A stretch of 64,000 nt of DNA from Tepidiphilus succinatimandens (GCF_006503695.1 NZ_SBIK01000003.1:33501-97500), one strand, 5' to 3'. Positions 17,870-26,059 are shown, counted from the stretch's first letter. Notes: generated by a model not told the origin, from the letters alone. Program-made: numbers and translations.

Positions 17870-18888
17870 TTCCACGGCCGGGAATAGGCGCCCAGCGTGT
17901 GGCTCGCGCCTTCGCTGACACGGTCGAGCGCGGCGAGCCACTGCGGGTGTGGGGAGAAATCCTGGGGGGCGGCGAGGGCAGCGTCGATCGCTTCGCGCCA
18001 CACGCGGGTGACCTGCGCCACGTAGGCCGCGCTGCGCTGACGGCCTTCGATCTTGATGGCGGCGACGCCGATCTCGATGAGGCGCGGCAGCAGCTCCAGC
18101 GTGTTGAGGCTGGTGGGCTCCTCGATGGCGTAGTAAGTGTGTCCCCCCACCGCGAAACGGCCCTTGCACAGGGTGGGGTAGCCGGCCGGTTCCTCAGGGG
18201 CGTAGCGGTCGATGAGAAAGCCGTTGAGCCGCGCCTCCAGCCCTTGCGGCGTTTCGTCCCAGCGCACGAATTTGGCCGGCGAGCAGGCGCCGTGGCAGTT
18301 GGGCGACTGTCCGGTGGCGTAGGCCGACAGCGCGCAGCGCCCCTCGACCATCACGCACAGCCCGCCGAAGCCGAAGACCTCGACCGCCACGGGGCTCTGC
18401 CGCACCACTTGCGCCACTTGTTCGAGCGAGAGCACGCGCGGCAGCACGGCGCGCTCGATGCCGTAGCGCTCGTGATAGAAGGCGAGCGCCTCGTGGTTCG
18501 TGGCCGAGCCTTGGACCGACAGGTGTATACGCAGCTCGGGATGGCGCTCGCGCGCATGGGCCAGCAGGCCGAGATCGGCAAGGATGAGGGCGTCGACCCC
18601 GAGCGCCGCGGCCCGGTCGACCGCCGCCGTCCAGTGGGCCCACCCCTCGGCTTGGGGATAGGTGTTGAGGGCGAGGAAGACGCGGCAGCCGTGCGCATGC
18701 GCCAGCTCGATCGCCTGCGCGAGGCTGCGTTCGTCGAAATTGAGGCCGTTGAAGTTGCGCGCGTTGGTGGCGTCCTTGAAGCCGAGATAGACGGCGTCCG
18801 CTCCGTGTTCGACGGCGGCCTTGAGCATGGCCGGGTTGCCGGCGGGGCAGACGAGTTCAGGGCGGCGCACGCGGGAGGAATTCATCAT
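17866..18888 (-). CDS. ubiU: Oxygen-independent ubiquinone hydroxylation subunit UbiU (U32 family)
   Basis: 340 residues. ELVCPAGNPAMLKAAVEHGADAVY opens the barrel as in all U32 proteins (only the first part is quoted as diagnostic). The cluster-binding cysteines are in GGLCVMVEGRC, GACSP and PTLCKG. UbiU forms a heterodimer with UbiV and both carry 4Fe-4S clusters. It is the first gene of ubiUVT, with a 5' leader of about 25 nt from the FNR-type promoter. The start is the ATG at 18888 or the one at 18885. Confidence 0.92.
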   Translation of the reverse strand: MMNSSRVRRPELVCPAGNPAMLKAAVEHGADAVYLGFKDATNARNFNGLNFDERSLAQAIELAHAHGCRVFLALNTYPQAEGWAHWTAAVDRAAALGVDALILADLGLLAHARERHPELRIHLSVQGSATNHEALAFYHERYGIERAVLPRVLSLEQVAQVVRQSPVAVEVFGFGGLCVMVEGRCALSAYATGQSPNCHGACSPAKFVRWDETPQGLEARLNGFLIDRYAPEEPAGYPTLCKGRFAVGGHTYYAIEEPTSLNTLELLPRLIEIGVAAIKIEGRQRSAAYVAQVTRVWREAIDAALAAPQDFSPHPQWLAALDRVSEGASHTLGAYSRPWK

Positions 18889-18919
18889 CGGGCGCAGGAA
18901 TCCGACTCGGAAAGTTCGC

Positions 18920-18961
18920 AGGATAGCGCGCGAGGGCGATGCCGTCCTTGACGGAAGTCAA
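18920..18961 (-). promoter_or_regulatory. FNR-type class II promoter of ubiUVT
   Basis: On the minus strand TTGAC-TTCC-GTCAA (18948-18961) is a perfect palindrome of the FNR/Anr/Dnr type. A -10 element TATCCT lies at 18920-18925, putting the predicted start near 18913. The palindrome is then centred at -41.5, the standard activating position for FNR-family regulators, and replaces a -35 box. Confidence 0.75.
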
Positions 18962-18983
18962 GGTCGAGCCCCGATGGGGGTGA

Positions 18984-19022
18984 TTCGGGGCGCGACCCTC
19001 GCTGTCGGGTGCGGCGCCCGAA
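18984..19022 (-). terminator. Long imperfect hairpin after the purine permease gene
   Basis: Just after the permease stop, TTCGGGCGC pairs with GCGCCCCGAA (one bulge) and an inner ACCC pairs with GGGT around an 8-nt loop. There is no T-run. It separates the permease from ubiU, which is transcribed in the same direction. Confidence 0.45.
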
Positions 19023-19024
19023 AG

Positions 19025-20314
19025 TCAGAGCAGGGCGAACTTGAGCAGGAACACGCCGGCGATCACGGCTACGGCGAGCGGCAGCTCGCGCACGCGCCCG
19101 GTGAGGAGCTTGAGGGCGGTGTAGGTGATGAAACCGAAGGCCAGACCGTTGGCCACCGAGAAGGTGAAGGGGATGGTGATGGCGGTGACCGCTGCCGGTG
19201 CCGCTTCGGTGAGGTCGTCCCACTGCACCTGCGCCAGCCCGCGCGCCATGAGGATGGCCACGTAGAGGAGCGCCGGCGCGGTGGCATAGGCCGGGACCAT
19301 GGCCGCGAGCGGGGAGAACACGAGCATGGCGAGGAAGAGGATCGCCACCACCACGGCGGTGAGCCCCGTGCGCCCGCCCACCGAGGCTCCGGCGGCCGAT
19401 TCGAGGTAGGTGGTGGTCGAGGACGTCCCCAGCGCCGCGCCGAGCACGATGGCGGTGGAGTCGGCCATGAGCGCCCGCCCCAGGCGCGGCAGGCGGCCTT
19501 GGGCGTCGAGCAGCTTCGCGCGCTGGGCCACGGCGATGAGCGTGCCGGAGGCGTCGAAGAGTTCCACGAGGAAGAAAGTGAGCACGATGGAGAGGATGCC
19601 CGTGTCGATCGCCCCTTTGATGTCCATGGCCAGAAAGGTGGGGGCGAGCGAGGGCGGCGGGGCGAAGAGGCCCTTGAAAGGGACGAGCCCCAGGGCCACG
19701 GCGGCGAGTGTCACCCCGAGGATGGCGATCACCACCGCGCCGGTGACGCGGCGTGCTTCCAGCGCCAGGATGGCGAGGAAACCGATCACGGCGAGCAGCA
19801 CCGGCAGGCGGTGCAGGTCGCCGAGCGTGACGAAGGTGGCCGGGTGCGCCGCCACTAGCCCCGCGTTCTTCAGGCCGATGAGCGCGAGGAAGAATCCCAC
19901 GCCGGCCGAGATGGCGAACTTGAGACTGGCGGGGATGGCGTCGATGATCCACTCGCGGATGCGCAGCGCGGAAACGATGAGGAAAAGGCAGCCGGAGATG
20001 AAGACGGCTCCGAGCGCCGTCTGCCAGGAATAGCCGAGCGTTCCGACCACGACGAAGGCGAAGTAGGCGTTGAGCCCCATGCCCGGGGCGAGGGCGATGG
20101 GGTAGTTGGCGTACAGCCCCATGATGGCCGAGCCGATCGCCGCCGCGAGGCACGTGGCGGTGAAGACGGCTTCGCGCGGCATGCCGGCCGAGCCGAGGAT
20201 CTCGGGGTTGACGAAGACGATGTAGGCCATCGTCAGGAAGGTGGTGAGCCCCGCGAGCACTTCGGTGCGCACGTCGGTGCCGTGGGCCTTGAGCTGGAAG
20301 AGGCGTTCGAGCAT
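19025..20314 (-). CDS. NCS2 purine permease (AzgA/PbuG-like)
   Basis: 429 residues with 12-14 predicted helices. TFLTMAYIVFVNPEIL and LAPGMGLNAYFAF are the hallmark segments of the AzgA/PbuG/GhxP branch of the NCS2 family, which imports adenine, guanine or hypoxanthine by proton symport. LVELFDASGTLIAV carries the conserved helix-8 substrate-binding region. The start at 20314 (MLERLFQLKAHGTD) matches the usual family N-terminus. It is divergent from the nuclease gene. Confidence 0.9.
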   Translation of the reverse strand: MLERLFQLKAHGTDVRTEVLAGLTTFLTMAYIVFVNPEILGSAGMPREAVFTATCLAAAIGSAIMGLYANYPIALAPGMGLNAYFAFVVVGTLGYSWQTALGAVFISGCLFLIVSALRIREWIIDAIPASLKFAISAGVGFFLALIGLKNAGLVAAHPATFVTLGDLHRLPVLLAVIGFLAILALEARRVTGAVVIAILGVTLAAVALGLVPFKGLFAPPPSLAPTFLAMDIKGAIDTGILSIVLTFFLVELFDASGTLIAVAQRAKLLDAQGRLPRLGRALMADSTAIVLGAALGTSSTTTYLESAAGASVGGRTGLTAVVVAILFLAMLVFSPLAAMVPAYATAPALLYVAILMARGLAQVQWDDLTEAAPAAVTAITIPFTFSVANGLAFGFITYTALKLLTGRVRELPLAVAVIAGVFLLKFALL

Positions 20315-20341
20315 GGAGATGGCGTCCAACGAAGACGCTGC

Positions 20342-20371
20342 ATTGTAGGAAAAGTCAGCGAAGGAAGGCAA
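20342..20371 (-). promoter_or_regulatory. Candidate sigma-70 promoter of the purine permease
   Basis: On the minus strand TTGCCT (-35), 18 bp, TACAAT (-10). The predicted start is near 20335, about 20 nt before the ATG at 20314. No purine riboswitch fold is evident in this short leader. Confidence 0.45.
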
Positions 20372-20375
20372 TCGA

Positions 20376-20381
20376 TATAAT
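20376..20381 (+). promoter_or_regulatory. Candidate -10 element of the nuclease gene
   Basis: A perfect TATAAT lies about 33 bp before the GTG start at 20414. No convincing -35 is seen at 16-18 bp, so this is tentative. Confidence 0.35.
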
Positions 20382-20413
20382 CGCTTCCTGGCATCCGGAG
20401 GAAAGGAAATGAA

Positions 20414-21295
20414 GTGGGCGTGAAGCGCGGAAGGCGAGGGGTGGGGCGCTCGGGCGCCGTGGCGCTGCTGGCGCTGTTGCTGCTCTTCGTTTGGCTGTGG
20501 ACGGGGCGCAGCGCCCTGCCACAGGATTCGCCCGGCGGCTGGCCGCGCGTGCGCGACACCGTCGACCGGCTGCTCACCACCGAACTCGTCAATCCGGGTT
20601 TCGTCGTCGGTTATTCCGAATGGCATGGCGTACCGCGCTGGGTGGCCTATCGCGCCGATCCGCCGCCGGGTCATCGCCTGCAACGGCGTCCGGCGCAGTT
20701 CGAGCCGGATCCCCGCACTCTGCGCTGCCGTCTGGGCTGGCATTGCGTGCGGCACGAATCCTACCGCGGCTCGGGGTTTGACCGCGGGCACATGGCGCCG
20801 AATTTCCTGATCGGCACCCGCTATGGGCCTGAAGCGCAGCGCGCCACGTTTCTGCTCTCCAACGTCGCGCCGCAGCGCCCGCAACTCAACCAGGGAAGCT
20901 GGCAGCGGCTGGAGGCGGTGGAGGCCGACCGCTTCGCACCGAATTCGCGCGTGCTGTGGGTGGTGGTGGGGCCGGTGTTCGACGAGAATCCGCCGCGTTT
21001 TTCCCCGGAATGGATCGCGATCCCCAGAGCGTTCTTCCGCATCTTCTGGGGCGAGGACGAGGAGGGGCGACGGCGGGCGCTCGCCTTTCTCATGCCGCAA
21101 GACACGCCACCGCAGGCCGACCTGCGGGCATATCTCACCACGGTGCGGGCGATCGAGCAGGCCACGGGAATCGACTTCTTCCCCGATTTGCCTACGCAGG
21201 AGCAGGAGCGACTGGAGACGGCCGCGCCGGACGCCCAAGCCTGGGGGCTCACCGAAGAATGGGCCCGCGCTCCGGGGCGCTATCGGGCCGAATGA
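20414..21295 (+). CDS. DNA/RNA non-specific endonuclease, DRGH type, membrane-anchored or secreted
   Basis: 293 residues. An N-terminal hydrophobic segment (~14-30) is a signal or membrane anchor. The catalytic motif FDRGHMAPN (beta-beta-alpha-Me, NUC1/EndoG family) is intact, with a downstream NVAPQRPQLNQGSW that includes the metal-binding Asn. Such enzymes degrade DNA and RNA outside the cytoplasm, for nutrient use or surface cleaning. The start is a GTG at 20414 (another GTG at 20420) behind GGAGGAAAGGA. No immunity gene is adjacent, so a toxin role is not supported. Confidence 0.87.
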   Translation: MGVKRGRRGVGRSGAVALLALLLLFVWLWTGRSALPQDSPGGWPRVRDTVDRLLTTELVNPGFVVGYSEWHGVPRWVAYRADPPPGHRLQRRPAQFEPDPRTLRCRLGWHCVRHESYRGSGFDRGHMAPNFLIGTRYGPEAQRATFLLSNVAPQRPQLNQGSWQRLEAVEADRFAPNSRVLWVVVGPVFDENPPRFSPEWIAIPRAFFRIFWGEDEEGRRRALAFLMPQDTPPQADLRAYLTTVRAIEQATGIDFFPDLPTQEQERLETAAPDAQAWGLTEEWARAPGRYRAE

Positions 21296-21301
21296 GCGAG
21301 G

Positions 21302-21937
21302 CTAGACGAGGAAGGGGTTGTTCAGGCGCTCTTCGCCGAAGGTCGACATCGGCCCATGCCCCGGCACGAAACGTACGTCGTCGCCCAAGGGCAGCAGCTT
21401 GGCGAGGATGCCGCTGATGAGCTGTCGGTGATCGCCGCGGGGAAAATCGGTGCGCCCGATGGAGCCGGCGAAGAGCACGTCGCCCACGAAGGCGAGCCGC
21501 TCGTCGGGCGCGAAGTAGACCACGTGCCCCGGCGTGTGGCCGGGGACGTGGAGGACTTCCAGCGTGTGTTCTCCGATGGATACTGTGTCGCCCTCTTCGA
21601 GCCAGCGATCGGGCAGGAAGGCTTCGACCTTGCCGAAACCGAAGGTACGCGCCTGCTCCGGCAGCGCCTGCAGCCAGAAACGTTCTTCTTCTTGCGGCCC
21701 GAGGATGGGTATGCCACCCAGGCGCCGGGCAAGTTCCGGGGCCCCGGCGGCGTGGTCGATGTGCCCATGGGTGAGCAGGATCTGGCGCACGTTCAGATTG
21801 CGGGTGCGGATCGCCTCTTCGATGCGCTCGAGGTCTCCGCCCGGATCGATGACGGCGGCCTCACCGGTGCGGTCGCACCACAGCAGCGAGCAATTCTGCT
21901 CGAAGGGCGTCACGGGAATGACGAGAACGTGGAGCAT
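21302..21937 (-). CDS. gloC: Metallo-beta-lactamase fold hydrolase, GloC/YcbL-type glyoxalase II
   Basis: 211 residues. The zinc motif is [10 protein letters not shown], with further ligands in [15 protein letters not shown] and VPGHGP. The sequence follows E. coli YcbL (GloC) closely along its length, including NCSLLWC near the start and [16 protein letters not shown]. It hydrolyses S-lactoylglutathione or similar thioesters in the cytoplasm. The ATG at 21937 ([12 protein letters not shown]) matches the family N-terminus; in-frame sequence upstream is not conserved. It is convergent with the nuclease gene, 6 bp away. Confidence 0.87.
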   Translation of the reverse strand: MLHVLVIPVTPFEQNCSLLWCDRTGEAAVIDPGGDLERIEEAIRTRNLNVRQILLTHGHIDHAAGAPELARRLGGIPILGPQEEERFWLQALPEQARTFGFGKVEAFLPDRWLEEGDTVSIGEHTLEVLHVPGHTPGHVVYFAPDERLAFVGDVLFAGSIGRTDFPRGDHRQLISGILAKLLPLGDDVRFVPGHGPMSTFGEERLNNPFLV

Positions 21938-21985
21938 GGCGAGCATCCGCGGCAAGGAATGCCGATATTGTAGCAGCGAGGCGCC

Positions 21986-23257
21986 TCACGCAGCGCCCGG
22001 GTAAAGCCAGGAACAGATGAAAACCGCCGCGGCCACTCCGGCCAGATCCGCCGTGAGCCCCGCGGCGATGGCGTGGCGCATCTTCTTGATGCCGACGGCG
22101 CCGAAGTAGACCGCCAGCACGTAGAAGGTGGTCTCGGTCGAGCCCTGCAGGGTGGAGGCGAGCCAGCCGGCATAGCTGTCGGGGCCGACGCTCGGGTCCT
22201 TGAGGAGATCGGCAAGGAGCGCGAAAGCCCCGGAGCCCGACAGCGGCCGCAGAATGGCCATGGGCAGCACTTCGGCGGGAAGGCCCAGCGGCTCGGTGAT
22301 CGGGGCGAGCAGGGCGACGAAGAAAGGCAGGGCGCCGCTTGCGCGCAGCAGCGCCGTGGCCGCGAGGATGGCGACTAGATAAGGAATGATGCGCAGCGCC
22401 ACCTGGAAGCCGTCCTTGGCCCCGTCGACGAAACTCTCATAGACCGCCACGCCGCGCGTGAGGCCATACACGATGAATGCCACGATGAGCGAAGGGACGA
22501 TCCAGGCCGAGACGATCTGGCCGTAGCGTACGCTGGCGACGATGAGAGCGACGAAGGAGAGCGCCGCCGCCCAGCCTGCCCAGCGCGGCAAGGGGGCGAG
22601 CGCTGCCTCTTCGTCCGCTTGCGCCTGCGCAGGCTGGGACATTGGCGCCGGGGCAATGCGTGGCGCGGGAAAGAAGCGGGCGAAGAGCGGTGTGAGGAAC
22701 ACCGCCGCCAGCGTGGCGCAGGTGGTGGCAAAGAGGGTGGTGGGCAGGATGGCGGCTGGGTCGCTGCTACCGGCGGCCGCGCGCAGGGCGATCACGCCGG
22801 TGGGAAGCAGCGCCAGGCCGGAGGTGTTGATCGCGAGGAAGCGCACCATGGCGTCGGTGGCCGTTCCGGGATGGGGATTGAGCCGGTCGAGCTCCTGCAT
22901 GGCGCGGATGCCGAAAGGCGTGGCCGCGTTGCCCAGCCCCAGCAGGTTCGCCGAGAAGTTCATGATCATGGCGCCCATGGCCGGGTGCTGCGGCGGCACT
23001 TCGGGGAAGAGCCGGCGCATGAGCGGGGCGATGAGGCGGGCGATGCCGGTGAGCAATCCGCCTTGTTCGGCAATCTTCATCAAGCCAAGGAAGAAGGCCA
23101 TCACGCCCACCAGCCCCAGGGCGAGCTCGACGGCGGCGCGTGAAGCGTCGATGACGGCCTTGCTCATGGCCATCATCACGCCCGGCGTGCCCGTGAGCTC
23201 GCGGCCGGCGCCAGTCGCAAAGGCGATCAGCAGGAAAGCGGCGAAGATGCGGTTCAT
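21986..23257 (-). CDS. Fused SpmA/SpmB-type nucleoside-recognition membrane protein
   Basis: 423 residues with about ten hydrophobic segments in two halves. The first half (SpmA-like) contains NFSANLLGLGNAATPFGI; the second half (SpmB-like) contains RPLSGSGAFALLADLLKDP and SLQGSTETTFYVLAVYFG. Both are nucleoside-recognition (gate) domains. Separate genes spmA and spmB are known from Bacillus spore maturation, while fused versions are common in Gram-negative non-sporulators, where the substrate is unknown. It lies 13 bp after the DegQ-like gene and upstream of gloC, probably in one operon. Confidence 0.82.
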   Translation of the reverse strand: MNRIFAAFLLIAFATGAGRELTGTPGVMMAMSKAVIDASRAAVELALGLVGVMAFFLGLMKIAEQGGLLTGIARLIAPLMRRLFPEVPPQHPAMGAMIMNFSANLLGLGNAATPFGIRAMQELDRLNPHPGTATDAMVRFLAINTSGLALLPTGVIALRAAAGSSDPAAILPTTLFATTCATLAAVFLTPLFARFFPAPRIAPAPMSQPAQAQADEEAALAPLPRWAGWAAALSFVALIVASVRYGQIVSAWIVPSLIVAFIVYGLTRGVAVYESFVDGAKDGFQVALRIIPYLVAILAATALLRASGALPFFVALLAPITEPLGLPAEVLPMAILRPLSGSGAFALLADLLKDPSVGPDSYAGWLASTLQGSTETTFYVLAVYFGAVGIKKMRHAIAAGLTADLAGVAAAVFICSWLYPGAA

Positions 23258-23270
23258 GCCGAAGAAAGGA

Positions 23271-24383
23271 TCAGGAAGAGGAATCCAGGGTGACGGCAAC
23301 CTGGCGCCGTTCGGTGCCGCGCAGCACGTCGAGCGTTACGGTGTCGCCGGGCCGGTAGCGCTCGAGCGCGTCGAGGAGCGTGTCGAGATCGGGCGTAGGC
23401 GTGCCGTCGATGGCCACGATCAGATCGCCCACCACGACGCTGCCCTCGGTGACCGGAACGAAGGGTTTGAGCCCTGCGCGCGCCGCCGGCCCATCGGGGT
23501 CGACGCGCAGGATGGCCACTCCAGGCGGAAGGCCCAGGGCCTTGTTGAAGGCGGGGGAGGCCGCGGCGATGCCGAGCACGGGACGGCGGATGCGTCCCTC
23601 GCGGATGAGCCGCGGCACGATGCGGTTGACCTCGTCGACGGGGATGGCGAAGCCGATGCCGGCAGAAGCGCCGCTGGGGCTGTAGATGGCGGTATTGACG
23701 CCGATGAGCCGACCGGCGCTATCGAGAAGCGGCCCGCCGGAGTTGCCAGGATTGATGGCCGCATCGGTCTGGATCACGCCGCGGATGGTGCGGCCGGTGA
23801 CGGATTCGATCTCCCGATTGAGGGCGCTCACCACGCCGGTGGTAAGGCTCTGGTCCAGCCCGAAGGGGTTGCCGATCGCCAGCACTTTCTGCCCCACTTT
23901 GAGCCCCTTGCTCTCGCCGATGGGGATGGGGCGCAGGCGTTCGGGCGGGGCGTCGATGCGCAGCACCGCGAGGTCGCGGTCGGGATAGACACCGACGAGC
24001 TTGGCGCGCCAGGTGCTCTGGTCGGCCAGGGTGACGCGGGCCGCGTCCGCTCCCTGGATGACGTGGAAATTGGTGACGACATGCCCGGCTTCGTCCCAGA
24101 CGAAGCCGCTGCCGGTCCCCTGGGGGATTTCGAGCACGTTGAGGGTGAAGAGGTTGAGCGCTTGGCGGGCGGTGGTGATATGGACCACCGAGGGCGAGGT
24201 GAGGGCGAAGATCTCGACGGTATTGCGCTCGTCGGCGGTGAGCTCGCCGCGCGGGGCGATGGCGCGCGGCTGGGCCGGGGTCGTTCCGGCGGTCTTCGCG
24301 AGCAGCGTGCCCAGCGAGGCGGCGAGCACGATGAAAAGGATGAAAAGGAGCGAGAGCAGCGTGAAGCGATGGGCGGAGCGCAT
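23271..24383 (-). CDS. Membrane-anchored DegQ/DegS-like serine protease with one PDZ domain
   Basis: 370 residues: one N-terminal membrane helix (~7-28), a trypsin-like domain with catalytic His107 (TNFHVIQ), Asp137 (DRDLAV) and Ser215 (NPGNSGGPLL), then a single PDZ domain (~265-365). One helix anchor with one PDZ is the DegS architecture and not the secreted two-PDZ DegP/DegQ form. It acts on misfolded or signalling proteins in the periplasm. It follows the terminator of the hsp20 operon; a TACAAT (24414-24419) could be its own -10. No rseA or rpoE is in view. Confidence 0.88.
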   Translation of the reverse strand: MRSAHRFTLLSLLFILFIVLAASLGTLLAKTAGTTPAQPRAIAPRGELTADERNTVEIFALTSPSVVHITTARQALNLFTLNVLEIPQGTGSGFVWDEAGHVVTNFHVIQGADAARVTLADQSTWRAKLVGVYPDRDLAVLRIDAPPERLRPIPIGESKGLKVGQKVLAIGNPFGLDQSLTTGVVSALNREIESVTGRTIRGVIQTDAAINPGNSGGPLLDSAGRLIGVNTAIYSPSGASAGIGFAIPVDEVNRIVPRLIREGRIRRPVLGIAAASPAFNKALGLPPGVAILRVDPDGPAARAGLKPFVPVTEGSVVVGDLIVAIDGTPTPDLDTLLDALERYRPGDTVTLDVLRGTERRQVAVTLDSSS

Positions 24384-24454
24384 GCGGCGGATTCCTGACG
24401 GTGCGAAGCGCTCATTGTACGGGAAAGGGCGAAGGCAGGGGGGATGGGGCGGGC

Positions 24455-24481
24455 AAAAACGGCGGCCACGCAGGCCGCCGT
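24455..24481 (-). terminator. Rho-independent terminator of the hsp20 operon
   Basis: On the minus strand ACGGCGGCC and GGCCGCCGT form a perfect 9-bp stem with a 5-nt loop, followed directly by a run of T. It lies about 20 bp after the stop codon of the last hsp20 gene. Confidence 0.88.
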
Positions 24482-24502
24482 CGGACAGGGATGAAGAGAA
24501 GG

Positions 24503-25009
24503 TCAACCTTGAACGGCGATGCGCCGGGTTTTTGCGGTCTCGGCCTTGGGCAGCGTGATTTTGAGCACGCCGTCGCGATATTCCGCCTTGGCCTCTTCGG
24601 CCTTGACCGGCACGGGGAGCGCGATGGCGCGCTGGAAGCGGCCGTAGGCGCATTGCATGAGACGGTATTGCCCCTGTTTTTCCTCGCGCTCGAGGCGTTT
24701 CTCACCGCGAATCACGAGCTGGCCGTCGAGCACCTCGACTTCGAGATCCTCTCGGTCGAGCCCGGGGATCTCGACGCGGACTTCGAGCGCCTCGTCGGTC
24801 TCGTAGATGTCGGCGCCGAGCACCGCCCAGCGAACTCCACCGGCCGGTGCCGGTACGTTACCCGATGGGCTTTTTTCGTCGTTGCGCTCGCGGGGCTGGA
24901 AGCGGGTGAGCGCGCCGGCGGCCCGTTCCCATAGCTGACGCCAGCCCTCCATCAGATGCTCCCAGCTTTGGCCGAGGCCGGATTTCCATTGCTCCAGTAC
25001 CGAACTCAT
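24503..25009 (-). CDS. Small heat-shock protein (Hsp20), third gene of the operon
   Basis: 168 residues. An N-terminal ~60-residue Trp-rich region (SWEHLMEGWRQLWERA) precedes an alpha-crystallin domain (~62-155) with EVRVEIPGLDREDLEVEV and YGRFQRAIALP. The C-terminus is TRRIAVQG, with IAV as the I-X-V oligomerisation motif. It is an ATP-independent holdase in the cytoplasm. AGGAGG precedes the ATG at 25009, and that ribosome-binding site lies inside a sequence able to fold (see 25037-25084). It is the longest and least similar of the three Hsp20 proteins here. Confidence 0.92.
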   Translation of the reverse strand: MSSVLEQWKSGLGQSWEHLMEGWRQLWERAAGALTRFQPRERNDEKSPSGNVPAPAGGVRWAVLGADIYETDEALEVRVEIPGLDREDLEVEVLDGQLVIRGEKRLEREEKQGQYRLMQCAYGRFQRAIALPVPVKAEEAKAEYRDGVLKITLPKAETAKTRRIAVQG

Positions 25010-25036
25010 ACTTCGTCCTCCTCTTCGTCAGACGAA

Positions 25037-25084
25037 GGCCGCCCCGGGGTGGGCGGCCAAAAAGGCCATTTCCGTTCCGGAAAT
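25037..25084 (-). other. Intercistronic hairpins between two hsp20 genes
   Basis: Two perfect stems lie in the 82-bp gap: a 7-bp stem with a 3-nt loop (25068-25084) and an 8-bp GC stem (25037-25058). On the minus strand the T-run precedes the GC stem, so it does not look like a terminator. They could protect or process the mRNA, or control translation of the downstream hsp20. Confidence 0.5.
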
Positions 25085-25091
25085 GAAGGAA

Positions 25092-25487
25092 TCAGCCAGC
25101 CTGCACCGTGATGCGCTTGGGTTGAGCCTGCTGATGTTTCGGAATGCGCAGCTCGAGCACGCCCTGGTTGAGCTTGGCCTGGATGCCGGCGGTGTCGAGG
25201 TCGCGCGACAGGGTGAAGCTGCGGGCATAGCGCGGGGCGCGGATCTCGGCGTAGATCGGCTCCATGCCTTCGCTCACGGGAAGCGACACGTTGCCTTCGA
25301 TGGTAAGGGTGTCGCCCTCCACCTTGATCTCCAGCGAATCGCGGCTCACACCGGGCAGGTCGGCCCACAGGGTGATGCTGGTCTGATCCTCGATGATGTC
25401 GACGCGCGGCACCGCGGTCGGGACGCGCTGGGCTTCCTGGGCGGTGACGTTGGTGCCGGGGCGGGTGGTGACGTTGGTTTCAGCCAT
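25092..25487 (-). CDS. Small heat-shock protein (Hsp20), second gene of the operon
   Basis: 131 residues with a short N-terminus and an alpha-crystallin domain (~35-122). ADLPGVSRDSLEIKVEGDTL and YARSFTLSRDLD are typical of the domain. The end reads PKRITVQAG, with the I-T-V motif. The ATG at 25487 has AAAGGAGG 8 nt upstream. It lies 20 bp after the first hsp20 gene and 82 bp before the third, all on the minus strand behind one sigma-32 promoter. Confidence 0.92.
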   Translation of the reverse strand: MAETNVTTRPGTNVTAQEAQRVPTAVPRVDIIEDQTSITLWADLPGVSRDSLEIKVEGDTLTIEGNVSLPVSEGMEPIYAEIRAPRYARSFTLSRDLDTAGIQAKLNQGVLELRIPKHQQAQPKRITVQAG

Positions 25488-25507
25488 GGTCGTTCCTCCT
25501 TTCGCGA

Positions 25508-25948
25508 TCATTTGATTTCGATGCGGCGCGGTTGCAGATGGGCTTTGCGCGCGATGCGCAGCCGCAGCACGCCGTCGCGGTAGGTCGCCTCGACCTTGTC
25601 GGGGTCGAGATCCTCGGACAGGCTGATGGTGCGGCGGAACTTGCCGGCGAAGCGCTCGTTGGCATAGACCGTGACCTGGTCGTTCTCCGGAATCGGCGAG
25701 GAGCGCTCGCCGGCGATCGTCAGCACGCCTTGCTCGAGCGTGACTTCGAGCTTGGCCGGGTCCACACCGGGCACGAAGGCATACACTTCCACCGCTTCGG
25801 GTGTGCGGCCGATGTTGATGGCCGGATAGACGGTGTCGAGCGCTACTTCACGAATGGCCGCAGGCCAGCCGCTCCACAGGCGGTCGAGTTCGCGCTGCAG
25901 CCGGTCGAACTCCTCGAACAGGTTGGTGGGAAAGAGTGTCGTGACCAT
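25508..25948 (-). CDS. Small heat-shock protein (Hsp20), first gene of the operon
   Basis: 146 residues. The N-terminus MVTTLFPTNLFEEFDRLQRE is a common class of Hsp20 start; the alpha-crystallin domain spans ~48-138 (YAFVPGVDPAKLEV, FRRTISLSEDLD) and the tail ends PRRIEIK with the I-X-I motif. It binds unfolding proteins in the cytoplasm. The ATG at 25948 has AAGGAGG 7 nt upstream. It is the promoter-proximal gene of the operon, with a leader of roughly 70 nt from the sigma-32 promoter. Confidence 0.93.
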   Translation of the reverse strand: MVTTLFPTNLFEEFDRLQRELDRLWSGWPAAIREVALDTVYPAINIGRTPEAVEVYAFVPGVDPAKLEVTLEQGVLTIAGERSSPIPENDQVTVYANERFAGKFRRTISLSEDLDPDKVEATYRDGVLRLRIARKAHLQPRRIEIK

Positions 25949-26028
25949 CGTGCTGCCTCCTTGAATGTTGGCCGGGCGGAGTCGCCCGGTACCGGGACCA
26001 ACGATGAACGCGTGCGTTGCGTTTATCG

Positions 26029-26059
26029 ATATAGGGTGTCCCGCCGAGAATTTCAAGGG
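26029..26059 (-). promoter_or_regulatory. Sigma-32 (RpoH) promoter of the hsp20 operon
   Basis: On the minus strand CCCTTGAAA (-35), 14 bp, CCCTATAT (-10). The -35 matches the RpoH consensus CTTGAAA exactly and the -10 matches CCCCATNT at all but one base, with normal spacing. The predicted start is near 26020. The left direct repeat begins right at its upstream edge. Apart from this promoter, the two repeats and the rightward promoter, no gene is seen in 25949-26270. Confidence 0.82.

Noticed and set aside
20315..20413. Purine riboswitch before the permease
   Set aside because: The leader from the likely promoter is only about 20 nt, too short for an aptamer.
20414..21295. DRGH nuclease as a contact-dependent toxin
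   Set aside because: No immunity gene, toxin-delivery domain or secretion partner is adjacent; a simple signal/anchor plus nuclease is enough.
25037..25058. Intrinsic terminator inside the hsp20 operon
   Set aside because: On the transcribed (minus) strand the T-run precedes the stem, so it is on the wrong side.
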